Position numbers and translations under genes: made by a program. From contig NZ_FNSV01000005.1 in the NCBI RefSeq assembly GCF_900105905.1, positions 5,704,001-5,768,000 on the forward strand: a stretch of 64,000 nucleotides of DNA, in the 5' to 3' direction. The notes beneath the pieces were generated by a model. That model worked only from the letters and a program-made list of their open reading frames with translations. It was not told the DNA's origin and did not search any database. Each line of letters begins with the position of its first letter. The stretch's first letter is position 1. Of the stretch, positions 1 through 8,467 are shown piece by piece. Source of the DNA: Rhodococcus koreensis. Lineage in GTDB: Bacteria; Actinomycetota; Actinomycetes; Mycobacteriales; Mycobacteriaceae.

Positions 1-29
1 TGAACCTCGACCGGTTCGAACTCGTCTGA
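1..29 (+). CDS. 3' end of a gene entering from the left
   Basis: An open frame reads N-L-D-R-F-E-L-V and stops at TGA 27-29. A strong rho-independent terminator begins 15 bases later, which is what one expects after a real gene end. Only eight codons are visible, so no function can be given. Inference from frame plus terminator position. Confidence 0.4.
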
Positions 30-43
30 TCCTCGACGAGTCT

Positions 44-91
44 GCGCGGCACCCCTGCGGGAGCTCACCCCTGCAGGGGTGTCGCGCTTTT
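44..91 (+). terminator. Rho-independent terminator
   Basis: A 15-bp stem (arms 44-58 and 73-87, one G-T pair) with a 14-base loop is followed directly by four T residues (88-91). It closes the gene that enters from the left edge and isolates the permease gene downstream. Confidence 0.8.
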
Positions 92-482
92 CGTCTCACC
101 TTTCGCAGTGCCGACGGCTGACGGTCGGTACGCCGGGCCTTCGATGCCCCACCGCAGTGCGTCCGCGCACCGCAGACGTGCCCGAGGCGTGCCGCTGCGG
201 AGTCCGCCACTGCGGAGTTCAGTGCTGCAGAGTTCAATTCGGTGATCGCGAGTCCGGGCTGTCGCCCGCCCCCCCCTCGCTGCCCAGCGCGCGTGTGTCC
301 CGTCCACGTCGTACCGATCAGCCCGGCCCGACGGCCGCAGCGTGGTCGATCTTCCTCTGCTGATGACGAACTGATGAGAACGCCATCTCAGCTCTTGACA
401 TACACCCGACAGGTGAGTGTTATATCAGTTATATATCAAGAGCCGGCATCTGCCGGTGCGTTACCGCCAACGGAGGTTCACC
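92..482. other. Gene-free stretch upstream of the permease
   Basis: No reading frame here has an acceptable ribosome site plus coding character; the short frames at 79-363 and 242-565 start without a Shine-Dalgarno sequence. The left part (about 110-360) shows nothing I can interpret. The right part is AT-richer and carries the permease promoter (395-423) and a loose direct repeat of TTATATCA-like units at 420-438, which could bind a regulator. Confidence 0.6.
395..423 (+). promoter_or_regulatory. Sigma-A type promoter for leader ORF and permease
   Basis: A perfect -35 hexamer TTGACA (395-400) is followed after 17 bases by TGTTAT (418-423), a 4/6 match to the -10 consensus. Transcription would start near 430, giving a leader of about 50 bases before the small ORF at 483 and 150 before the permease. 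The AT-rich repeats just downstream of the -10 are a plausible operator position. Confidence 0.6.
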
Positions 483-584
483 ATGTTCCGGAGATCGTGT
501 GCACCAGCCAAGGAAGGCCTGAGGGGGACCGCACGCGCAATATTCCGCAGCGACCCTCGGTGTAGTACTGGAGGTTTGCGATGA
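483..584 (+). CDS. Possible 33-codon leader peptide overlapping the permease start
   Basis: An ATG at 483 is preceded by a strong Shine-Dalgarno GGAGGT (472-477, spacing 5). The frame runs 33 codons and its stop TGA (582-584) overlaps the permease ATG (581-583) in an ATGA arrangement typical of translational coupling. The peptide is rich in arginine (7 of 33) and its 3' end contains the permease's own ribosome site. It resembles no protein family I recognise. Either it is a regulatory leader ORF controlling permease translation, or the overlap is chance. The strong ribosome site and the exact overlap favour the first; the coding sense itself is unproven. Confidence 0.4.
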   Translation: MFRRSCAPAKEGLRGTARAIFRSDPRCSTGGLR

Positions 585-2410
585 GTGGTGTTCCCGGCAA
601 GTTGGAGAAGGGGCTCAACGACCGTCAGCTGAGGATGATCGCCATCGGCGGCGTCATCGGCGCAGGATTGTTCGTCGGTTCAGGCGTGGCCATTCGAGAC
701 ATCGGACCGGCGGCCTTCATCGCATACGCGATCAGCGGGGCCGTCGTCATCATGGTGATGCGGATGCTCGCGGAGATGGCTGTCGCCAACCCCTCGACGG
801 GGTCGTTCGCCGATTATTCCCGCCGGGCGCTGGGGGACTGGGCAGGGTTCTCGGTCGGATGGCTCTATTGGTACTTCTGGGTGATCATCGTCGGGTTCGA
901 GGCAATCGCCGGCGCGAAGATCGTCCAGTACTGGCTGCCGGGCGTACCGCTCTGGCTGTGCGCCCTGGTGCTGCTGATCGCCATGACGGCGACCAACCTC
1001 TTCTCGGTGTCCTCCTTCGGTGAGTTCGAATTCTGGTTCGCCGGCATCAAGGTCGCCGCGATCATCGTGTTCCTCGCTCTCGGAAGCGCATTCGTGTTCG
1101 GGCTGTGGCCCGGGAAGTCGATGGACTTCTCCAACCTCACCAGCCACGGTGGCCTCATGCCCTACGGGGCCGCGGCGATCACCGCCGGTATCGTCACCGT
1201 CATCTTCTCGATGACCGGCGCCGAGGTCGCGACCATCGCGGCCGCCGAATCGCAAGATCCCGAGCGGGCCGTGGCCAAGGCCGCCAACTCTGTCATCATC
1301 CGTATCGCGATCTTTTTCGTTACCTCGGTCTTCCTGCTGGCGACGATTCTGCCGTGGAACGACGAGAGCGTCTCCGTGTCCCCGTTCGTCGCCGCATTCA
1401 CCGAGATGGGGATTCCCTACGCCGACCACATCATGAACGCCGTGGTGCTGACGGCCGTGCTGAGTTGCCTCAATTCAGGGATGTACACCGCATCGCGCAT
1501 GCTGTTCGTGCTGGCAGCCCGACGCGAAGCCCCTGCGAAGTTGGTGAACGTGACGCGACGTGGGGTACCCGCCGTCGCGATCCTCGCCTCCTCGGTGGTC
1601 GGTTTCCTGTGTGTCGTCGCCGCAGCGATATCGCCCGAAACGGTCTTCGCGTTCCTGCTGAACTCGAGTGGTGCGGTCATTCTCTTCGTGTACGCCCTGA
1701 TCGGCGTATCGCAGATCATCCTGAGGTTCCGGTCCGGATCGTCGCACCTGCGGGTTCGGATGTGGCTGTTCCCGGTACTGTCCATCGTCACCGTCCTGGC
1801 AATCCTGGGCGTTCTGCTTCAGATGTACCTGCAGAAGGAATCGCGGTCACAACTCGTACTGAGCCTGCTGTCGTGGGCTGTCGTCGTCGGCTTCTACTTC
1901 CTCAACAAGTGGTATGTCGCACGTCGCCCGGTGGCAGAGGAAGTGGTCGGGACAGCGCGGCCGCATCGAGTGCTGGTGATGGCCAACGAGACTGCGAACT
2001 CCGCGGAACTGTTGGACGAGTTGCGCCGGATCGGCGCCGACCGCGAGGCCAAGTACTTCGTCACCGTGCCCGAGAGTCCGATCGAGACCGGAGTCGCCGC
2101 AACGCACGGTCCGCTCGACGTACGAGCGGCAACACAATCGGCGGCGCAGAGCCGGTTGGACTACACACTCACCACACTGCGTGCCGACGATCTCGACGTC
2201 GACGGTGCACTGGGTGATTACCGCCCGCTGCGCGCGCTCGCGGAGTCCGTGGACGACTTTCATCCCGATCGAATCGTGATCGCGACACTGCCGCCGGACG
2301 AGTCGATTTGGCATCGTTTCGATGTGGTCGATCGGGCACGGGCCGAACACCCGGCAGTCCCGGTGACCCATGTGGTGGCCACGCCGGTGAGACAAGAAGA
2401 GAATGCGTAG
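581..2410 (+). CDS. Amino-acid permease (APC superfamily) with C-terminal cytosolic domain
   Basis: 609 residues. The N-terminal 455 residues form about twelve membrane segments and begin with the amino-acid transporter signature (I-G-G-V-I-G-A-G-L-F-V-G-S-G, near residue 25), as in GabP/AnsP-type H+ symporters. Residues about 460-609 are hydrophilic with an alternating beta/alpha pattern (RVLVMANET, then DRIVIATLPPDES), like the UspA/adenine-nucleotide-alpha-hydrolase fold that some actinobacterial permeases carry as a sensor. The start follows TGGAGGT (569-575). The substrate cannot be told from sequence; branched, aromatic or basic amino acids or GABA are all possible. A short leader ORF overlaps its start codon. 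Confidence 0.85.
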   Translation: MSGVPGKLEKGLNDRQLRMIAIGGVIGAGLFVGSGVAIRDIGPAAFIAYAISGAVVIMVMRMLAEMAVANPSTGSFADYSRRALGDWAGFSVGWLYWYFWVIIVGFEAIAGAKIVQYWLPGVPLWLCALVLLIAMTATNLFSVSSFGEFEFWFAGIKVAAIIVFLALGSAFVFGLWPGKSMDFSNLTSHGGLMPYGAAAITAGIVTVIFSMTGAEVATIAAAESQDPERAVAKAANSVIIRIAIFFVTSVFLLATILPWNDESVSVSPFVAAFTEMGIPYADHIMNAVVLTAVLSCLNSGMYTASRMLFVLAARREAPAKLVNVTRRGVPAVAILASSVVGFLCVVAAAISPETVFAFLLNSSGAVILFVYALIGVSQIILRFRSGSSHLRVRMWLFPVLSIVTVLAILGVLLQMYLQKESRSQLVLSLLSWAVVVGFYFLNKWYVARRPVAEEVVGTARPHRVLVMANETANSAELLDELRRIGADREAKYFVTVPESPIETGVAATHGPLDVRAATQSAAQSRLDYTLTTLRADDLDVDGALGDYRPLRALAESVDDFHPDRIVIATLPPDESIWHRFDVVDRARAEHPAVPVTHVVATPVRQEENA

Positions 2411-2412
2411 TG

Positions 2413-2522
2413 ACGATCATCGCCGCTGCGGTCATCGAGCGCGGACTGCCTTCGGGGCAATCGCGCCACGCGGCTGTGCCCCGCGTTCCACGCAGGTACC
2501 GGTGATGATCGTTCCCCGGCGC
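2413..2522. repeat. Widely spaced inverted repeat between convergent genes
   Basis: ACGATCATC (2413-2421) is the exact complement of GATGATCGT (2514-2522), enclosing about 90 bases that themselves contain a small UUCG-type hairpin near 2449-2461. It sits in the 135-bp gap between the permease and the convergent hypothetical gene. It may be a bidirectional terminator or a folded 3' UTR; a chance 9-bp match is also possible. Confidence 0.3.
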
Positions 2523-2545
2523 GGCGCCCCCACCAGGTAAGGCGG

Positions 2546-2952
2546 TCAGCGCACCATCTCGCTACGGATGGCGTCCTGGACCTTCCCCGAGTTGCGGCGA
2601 TGCTGCCCGCCATCTCGGCGAGATCTGCGCTTCGGTTGAGCGACTCGGTGTGTTGCGACAGCTCCTCGAGTTGTCGCAACACGTCCGGGCCGGCGACGAC
2701 CTTCGCCTGGCTGAGCAGGCCGTCCAATTCTTCGGTGTCGATCGACTCCACCTCGGCAGCGGGATTCGGCGCCCCCGCGTGTGCTTGTGTTGCGAGGCGA
2801 GCCGTCGCTCCCAGCAACTCGGCATAGATGGCGAGCCGCAGTTTCATGAGCTGGTCTTTCCTCGCATTCTTGCTGCGTAGTCGTTCCGCGATCCACGGTG
2901 AGACGGCCGTGCCGATTATCCCGGCGATGCCCATCCACATAATCGGATTCAC
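2546..2952 (-). pseudogene. Small membrane-anchored hypothetical protein, apparent frameshift
   Basis: The start is GTG at 2952 with an excellent ribosome site (GGAGGG, spacing 7). The first residues form one membrane segment (about 5-20), followed by a charged, probably helical region ending ...ADLAEMAGSI. The frame then runs on implausibly for another 110 residues antisense to the permease. The neighbouring frame instead gives a natural end (NSGKVQDAIRSEMVR, stop at 2546) with normal high-GC third positions. One missing base near 2595-2605 would join the two into a 135-residue protein. Either a sequencing error or a real mutation. No family recognised; it lies 50 bp downstream of the aldehyde dehydrogenase and could share its transcript. 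Confidence 0.5.
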
Positions 2953-3002
2953 GATCCGTCCCTCCAGTACAGCAGTCGTGCAGAAATGCGGAACGCTCCC
3001 GC

Positions 3003-4433
3003 TCAGTTCTCGTTGTCGCCGAAGATGGCTTTGGCTTCGAGGTATTCGGCGAGGCCGAATTTGCCGAACTCGCGGCCGTTGCCTGATTGTTTGTAGCCGC
3101 CGAAGGGCGCATCGAACGCCAGCGGTGCTCCGTTGAGGTGGACCATTCCGGTCCGCAGCTTCCGGGCGACGTTCCGTGCGCGCTGTGGGTCGCGCGAGGA
3201 GACCATTCCGGAGAGCCCGTACGTGGTGTCGTTCGCGATGCGGATTGCGTCGGCTTCGTCCTCGTAGCCGATCAGCATCATGACGGGGCCGAAGATCTCC
3301 TCTCGTGCGATGGTCATATCGTTCGTGACGTTCGCAAAGACGGTGGGCCGGACGAAGTATCCGGCGGAGAGTCCGGCCGGACGGCCGACACCGCCTGCGA
3401 CGAGTGTGCCGCCCTCGTCGATGCCCGTCTGGATCAGACGCTGGACCTTGTCGAATTGTGCTTGTGACACAAGGGGACCCACGGTGGTCCCGTCGGCGTC
3501 GGGAGGCCCGACGACGATCTTCTCGGCAGCCGCCTTCGCGATCGCGCAGGCTTCGTCCATGCGGTCCGACGGGACGAGGATACGAGAGCCGGCGTTGCAG
3601 GACTGGCCCGCGTTGACGACCACGCCCATCACGTCCCGGGTGATGACTTCGTCGAAGTCCGCGTCGACCAGCACGATGTTCGCCGACTTGCCGCCGAGTT
3701 CCTGCGCAACGCGTTTCACGGTCGGTGCAGCATTCCGCGCGACCTCGACACCGGCACGGGTCGATCCGGTGAACGACACCATGTCGACGTCCGGGTGCCT
3801 CGACAGGGCGGCTCCGACCGTAGGTCCGTCACCGTGAACAAGGTTGAACACCCCGGCCGGGACACCCGCTTCGTGAAGTATCTCGGCGAAGATGATCGCA
3901 TTGAGCGGCGCGATCTCGGACGGCTTCAGCACCATCGTGCAGCCGGCGGCCAGCGCGGGCGCGACTTTCGCGGCGATCTGATTGACGGGCCAATTCCACG
4001 GTGTGATGAACGCGCACACGCCGACCGGTTCGTGCACGACGGTCGTGGTGCCGATCTTCTCCTCGAATTCGAACCTGCGGAGCGCATCGAGGGCGGCGGC
4101 AAGGTGTGCCATGCCGCACGGTGCCTGAGCGGTCGCGGCGAGCCCGGCAGGTGCGCCCATCTCCTGGGTGATGGTCGTGGCAAGGTCGTTCATTCGCCGC
4201 CCGTAAACCTCGATGACTCTGCTCAGCAACTCGATTCGGTCGGCACGTGTCGTCGACGCGTAACTGTCGAAGGCTGTGCGCGCGGCCGTGACGGCTCGAT
4301 CGACGTCCTTCTCGTCGCCCAGCGCAATGGTGGTGATGGCCATTTCCGTCGCAGGGTTGACGACGTCGAGCGTGTCGGTGCCGATCGGCTCGACCCACTC
4401 GCCGTCGATGTAGAACTTCCGGGTGTTCTGCAT
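3003..4433 (-). CDS. NAD(P)-dependent aldehyde dehydrogenase
   Basis: 476 residues, the usual length for the family. It has the catalytic cysteine in GQSCNAG (Cys279), the general base in QELGGKS (Glu245), the cofactor motif FTGST near residue 221 and PWNWP near 145. The start ATG at 4433 follows GAGGGAG; the frame stays open upstream but that part is antisense low-complexity. It oxidises an aldehyde to the acid in the cytosol. Substrate unknown: the nearby deoxyglucarate dehydratase makes 2-oxoglutarate semialdehyde, which this enzyme could oxidise, but that operon is divergent and about 3 kb away, so this is inference only. It follows the broken MFS gene by 148 bp on the same strand. Confidence 0.85.
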   Translation of the reverse strand: MQNTRKFYIDGEWVEPIGTDTLDVVNPATEMAITTIALGDEKDVDRAVTAARTAFDSYASTTRADRIELLSRVIEVYGRRMNDLATTITQEMGAPAGLAATAQAPCGMAHLAAALDALRRFEFEEKIGTTTVVHEPVGVCAFITPWNWPVNQIAAKVAPALAAGCTMVLKPSEIAPLNAIIFAEILHEAGVPAGVFNLVHGDGPTVGAALSRHPDVDMVSFTGSTRAGVEVARNAAPTVKRVAQELGGKSANIVLVDADFDEVITRDVMGVVVNAGQSCNAGSRILVPSDRMDEACAIAKAAAEKIVVGPPDADGTTVGPLVSQAQFDKVQRLIQTGIDEGGTLVAGGVGRPAGLSAGYFVRPTVFANVTNDMTIAREEIFGPVMMLIGYEDEADAIRIANDTTYGLSGMVSSRDPQRARNVARKLRTGMVHLNGAPLAFDAPFGGYKQSGNGREFGKFGLAEYLEAKAIFGDNEN

Positions 4434-4581
4434 GGTGCTCCCTCGTTGTCCGCCGTCCGGGTGTTCGCGGCATGTGACAACAATGGCTTCTCGCCGCTCG
4501 GACGTCTGTCCGCCGACGGGGCCTTCTCCGGGGTGAATGCGTTGTCCTCCGATCGGGGGACAACCCCGTTGCCGGGTGGGT

Positions 4582-6224
4582 CTAGTCCTCGTGGGGGGAG
4601 GGGTCGGGGATCTCGTCCTTGCGGTAGTTCGGGAGCCGGCTCGCGGGCACCATGGCGATCGCGCTGAGCCCTGCCAGGGTGAGCAACCCGATCTTGAGGG
4701 CGTCGAGGCGGGCGTCGATATTGATCTGCACGGCGGCGTCGACCTGCACGTCGGAGGCGGTGGTGGCGTCGAGAATCTCCTCGAGGCGGTCGTTGCTGAT
4801 GAAGTTGATGTTGTCGAGGTCGACCTGTGCAACGAGGTCTTCGGGTAGGTCGACGTGGCCGGCCACTGCCTGCCCGACGCCGATCGACAGCAGCGTCACC
4901 AGGAGCGCGCCGGCGAAGGCCGTGCCGACGGCGGATGCGAGGTTCTGGGTGGTGCCGCGTACCGACCCGACGTCGCCCGCCAGTTCCTTCGGGGCAGCCG
5001 TGACCAGCACGTTGAAGACGAGGGTGACGAGGGCGCCCTGTCCGATGCCGAAGACGATGAGCCCGAGGATGGTCGGGACGGTCTCCCAGTTGTTGGTCAC
5101 CACGAACGAGAGCCAGATCAAGGCACCGGTGGTCAGTGCGAAGGAGAAGCGTGCGATGACGCGGGGGCTGAACCGGCCGTAGAAGCGGACGACGAGCATG
5201 GCGGTGACGAACACGGTGATGTTGAACGGCATCATCGCCAGCGAGGTGTCGAACGGGGTGCGGCCCTGGACGATTTGAATGTAGAGGGGCACGGTGAAGT
5301 TCAGGGCCGCTTCGAGTGCGACGACCACGAACATCGCATACACGGCCGCGCGCTCGGTGGGCGCCGACACCACCTCGAGACTGATCAGGGGCACTCGGCC
5401 ACTGTCGGCGCGCCGTCTGGTCCAGACGAAAAACGCCTGCCCGAGGATGATTCCCAGCACGATCAGCCCGGGGCGCCGGAGACGCCGAGCACGCTGAAGG
5501 GCGCGTTGGGGGATGCCGTCAGCAGACCCCACGAGTTCAGATTGTTGAAACCCAGCGTCAGCGACACGACGGCGATACCGATGATGAATGCGCCGACGAT
5601 ATCGATGCTGATGGCGTCGTTGCCGCGATCGGAGCGAAGCGTGAAGCTCAGCAGGAACACCGCGACGGCGACGACGATGAGGATGGCGAAGACGGGCCGC
5701 CAGCCGACGAGAGTTCCCAGTGCGCCACCGATCAGGAACGCGGACAGTCCGGAGAACGCACGTGCCGATCCGAGTGATCCGATCGCGGTGGCCTGCTGGG
5801 TGTCACGATAGTTCTCGGCGATGAGGGCGACGAGGGCGGGCACGATGATCGCGGCCGAGGCCCCTGCGAGCGCTTGCGCGGCGATCACCCAGCCGATACT
5901 CGGTGCGAGAACCATCATCAGTTCCGCGACAGCGAACACGGCGACCATGATGCGGAAGATCAGCACCCAGCCGACTCGCTGTCCCAGCTTCGCACCCACC
6001 ATCACCAGCGCCGCGACCACCAGGCCGTAGGTGACGATCGCGGTGCTCACCGTCGTCGGGGGCACGCCGAAATCCTCGACCATGCCACCCAGCGAGACCG
6101 GCAGTGCCGCGACGTTGAACGACATGAGCACCTGCGCCAGGGCGAGTCCGATCATCGGACGCCACGACGCCTTCACCTGCTCGCCGGGATCATGCGGGCG
6201 GGACGTATCGGCGGGGATCGTCAT
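4582..6224 (-). pseudogene. MFS transporter (DHA2-like, 14 segments), split by a frameshift
   Basis: The N-terminal half reads from ATG 6224 to a stop at 5463 (TM segments 1-8 and the motif GAKLGQRVGW). The C-terminal half reads in the next frame to 4582, with six more segments. The joint lies in the run CCCGGGG at 5467-5473: adding one base restores a continuous 547-residue drug/metabolite antiporter. The ribosome site and start overlap the glutaminase stop (ATGA), so the two form one transcription unit, suggesting transport linked to glutamine/glutamate or a resistance role. The deletion sits in a homopolymer-like run, so a sequencing indel is likely; otherwise the transporter is dead. Confidence 0.75.
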
Positions 6225-7234
6225 GCTGACCTGCTTTCACGCGGAGGGTGGGGCCCGGACGCGAAGACGTTCAATCCGAGAGTCCGGGACAGGTAGGCAG
6301 TTGCCCGCTGCCCCCGAACGCTGTTGCCCGCGGAATCGAGCCGCGGGGAGAAGGTGGCCAGTCCGGCCTTGCCCGGGGCGATCGTGACGATGCCGCCGGA
6401 CACGCCGCTCTTGCCGGGCACGCCGATCTCGAACAGCCATTCCCCGGAACGTTCGTAGAACCCGGTGGCGGCCAGCACCGACAGCGTGTCGCGGCAGATC
6501 GACTCGTCGACGACGCGTTCTCCCGTCACCGGGTTGACGCCGCCGTCGGCGAGAGTCGCGCCCATGATTGCGAGATCCCGGGTGTTCACCCGGAGTGAGC
6601 ATTGTTTGGTGTAGACGTCGACGGCGTCCAACGGGTCGACGTCCAGGCGGCCGTAGCTCTCCAGAAGCTGGGCGATCCCGCGGTTGCGCAGGTTCGTCGC
6701 CGCCTCCGATTCGTACACGGTGACGTCGAGCGTCAACCGGCGCCCGGCGAAGCGGGAGAGACCGTCCTGGACGAACTCCCACTTCGCGGTGGGAGTGACC
6801 CCGGGAACGAGTGCGGTCGTGGCGATGGCGCCCGCGTTGACCATGGGATTCATCGGATGGCCGTCGTTGAGTTCGAGGGCCACGACGGAATTGAACGCCA
6901 GGCCGGTGTTGTTCACCCCGATCCGTACGCCCACCACCTCGTGGCCGATCTCCTGGCAGACGAGCGCGTACGTGAAGGCCTTGGAAATGGACTGGATCGA
7001 GAACTCGTGCACCGCGTCGCCGACGGCGTGCACACCCCCGTCGACCTCGGCGACGCAGATCCCGAACAGGTCGGGGTCGACTGCCGCGAGAATCGGGATG
7101 TAATCCGCCACGACACCGTCGGTGGCGGCGGCAGATCGCTCGTACGCGCCGTGCAGAAGCGACTCCACGTCGTCCCAGCCGGGCAGAGCTCCGGTCGAGA
7201 CCCGTTCCGGCACCCCGGTCACGTCCAACTCCAT
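6221..7234 (-). CDS. glsA: Glutaminase (glutamine -> glutamate + ammonia)
   Basis: 337 residues, matching bacterial GlsA/GlsB serine-type glutaminases. The SxxK catalytic pair is visible in SIQSISKAF (Ser82, Lys85), with family blocks NPMVNAGAI, GIPGKSGVSGGI-like (here GVPGKSGVSGGI) and the Y-E-S-E block. Start ATG 7234 follows GGAGGT at spacing 8; an upstream ATG at 7258 has no ribosome site. A slightly longer N-terminus than the E. coli enzyme is normal in actinobacteria. Its stop overlaps the start of the MFS gene. It supplies ammonium and glutamate in the cytosol, and may help acid tolerance; regulation is not visible. Confidence 0.92.
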   Translation of the reverse strand: MELDVTGVPERVSTGALPGWDDVESLLHGAYERSAAATDGVVADYIPILAAVDPDLFGICVAEVDGGVHAVGDAVHEFSIQSISKAFTYALVCQEIGHEVVGVRIGVNNTGLAFNSVVALELNDGHPMNPMVNAGAIATTALVPGVTPTAKWEFVQDGLSRFAGRRLTLDVTVYESEAATNLRNRGIAQLLESYGRLDVDPLDAVDVYTKQCSLRVNTRDLAIMGATLADGGVNPVTGERVVDESICRDTLSVLAATGFYERSGEWLFEIGVPGKSGVSGGIVTIAPGKAGLATFSPRLDSAGNSVRGQRATAYLSRTLGLNVFASGPHPPRESRSA

Positions 7235-7383
7235 CGAACCCCACCTCCGTCCTGACATTCTCACGCCGGAACACGTTCTTGTCCGGATAAGGACGGACAC
7301 TGGTGGGCTTTCGACGATCACGCCACCGCTGCAGCATCCGCGCCATCGATACCGTTCAGGTATCGAAAGATCCCAAACAAGTG

Positions 7384-7413
7384 TTGGACTTGAATCGAAA
7401 GCGCTCCTAGCCT
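7384..7413 (+). promoter_or_regulatory. Promoter for the sugar-acid operon
   Basis: TTGGAC (7384-7389), 18-base spacer, TAGCCT (7408-7413). It lies in the 233-bp divergent gap between glutaminase and the dehydratase gene. ATCGAAAG occurs twice around it (near 7356 and 7394) and CAAG..CTTG forms an inverted repeat over the -35, so a repressor site here is plausible. Confidence 0.45.
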
Positions 7414-7467
7414 TGTGAACACAGCGCACCGACAGTGACGCGATTGCGAACGAGGAGAACGAAACCC

Positions 7468-8382
7468 ATGACCACAGCGTCGCCCCAAGAGATTGCCCAC
7501 AAGCTCGGCTCCGGTCTGTTGTCGTTCCCGGTCACCCATTTCACGGAGGACCACTCGTTCGACGAGGCCGCGTACCGCGAGAACATCGGCTGGCTCGGGC
7601 AGTTCGACGCCTCCGGGTTGTTCGCCGCCGGTGGCACGGGCGAGTTCTTCTCGCTCACCCCACCCGAGGTGGAGCAGGTGGTCCGGGCCGCCGTGCAGGA
7701 GGCACCGGACGGACTTCCGGTCATCGCCCCCGCCGGTTACGGCACCGCGACCGCCGTACAGATGGCCCGCTCGGCCGAGAGCGCCGGCGCGCACGGCATC
7801 CTGCTGCTTCCCCCGTACCTCACGGAGGCGAGCCAGGACGGCCTCGTGGCGCACGTCAAGGGGGTATGTGCCGCAACCACTCTCGGTGTGACGATCTACA
7901 GTCGCGCCAACGCCGTGTACACCGAGTCGGCCGTGGCGGAACTCGCGGACAGCTGCCCGAACCTGGTCGGTTTCAAGGACGGTGTCGGCAACATCGAGCA
8001 GATGACGCGCATCTACGCGAGCCTCGGTGACCGCCTCACCTACGTCGGCGGATTGCCCACCGCCGAGATGTTCGCCCTGCCGTATCTCGCCCTGGGCGTC
8101 ACCACGTATTCCTCGGCGATCTACAACTTCGTCCCGCAGTTCGCACTCGACTTCTACAACGCCCTCCGCAGCGGAGATAACGCGTTCGTCGTCAACGCCC
8201 TCAACGAGTTCGTGATCCCGTACTGCAACCTGCGCAACAAGAAGCAGGGATATGCCGTCAGCATCATCAAGGCCGGCATGAAGGTCATCGGCCGGCCCGC
8301 AGGCCCCGTGCGTGCACCGTTGACCGACCTCGACGCCGTCGAACTGGCCGAACTCGCCGACCTGATCAAGAAGGTGAGCTGA
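7468..8382 (+). CDS. kdgD: 5-dehydro-4-deoxyglucarate dehydratase (decarboxylating)
   Basis: 304 residues of the DapA/NAL aldolase superfamily (TIM barrel). The Schiff-base lysine is in [10 protein letters not shown] (Lys170), the partner tyrosine in IYSRAN (Tyr144), and the substrate loop is [11 protein letters not shown]. These match KdgD, which converts 5-dehydro-4-deoxy-D-glucarate to 2,5-dioxopentanoate, CO2 and water in glucarate/galactarate breakdown. Start ATG 7468 follows AGGAGA; an earlier in-frame ATG-like start lacks spacing. First gene of an operon with the E1 fusion and gluconate/idonate enzymes. Other superfamily members (DapA, NanA) fit less well. Confidence 0.88.
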   Translation: MTTASPQEIAHKLGSGLLSFPVTHFTEDHSFDEAAYRENIGWLGQFDASGLFAAGGTGEFFSLTPPEVEQVVRAAVQEAPDGLPVIAPAGYGTATAVQMARSAESAGAHGILLLPPYLTEASQDGLVAHVKGVCAATTLGVTIYSRANAVYTESAVAELADSCPNLVGFKDGVGNIEQMTRIYASLGDRLTYVGGLPTAEMFALPYLALGVTTYSSAIYNFVPQFALDFYNALRSGDNAFVVNALNEFVIPYCNLRNKKQGYAVSIIKAGMKVIGRPAGPVRAPLTDLDAVELAELADLIKKVS

Positions 8383-8467
8383 ACACGACGGTCACCTGCG
8401 GCATGGAGCGCGACACTCCGGTCCGGTGACCCTTGCCCGCCGCTCGGCGTCACAGGATGATCGGGGG

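Noticed and set aside
430-480. Possible riboswitch before the permease
   Set aside because: Too short and no known aptamer core; a leader ORF explains the region better.
680-1429. 249-residue antisense frame over the permease
   Set aside because: Gly/Asp/Arg-rich shadow typical of high-GC genes; no start signal.
2260-2545. Extension of the small membrane protein antisense to the permease
   Set aside because: Non-natural composition and overlap with the permease; the other frame ends properly at 2546.
3003-4832. Longer 609-residue frame for the aldehyde dehydrogenase
   Set aside because: The first 133 residues are Thr/Ser/Pro-rich antisense to the MFS end; the ATG at 4433 has the ribosome site and the family's usual length.
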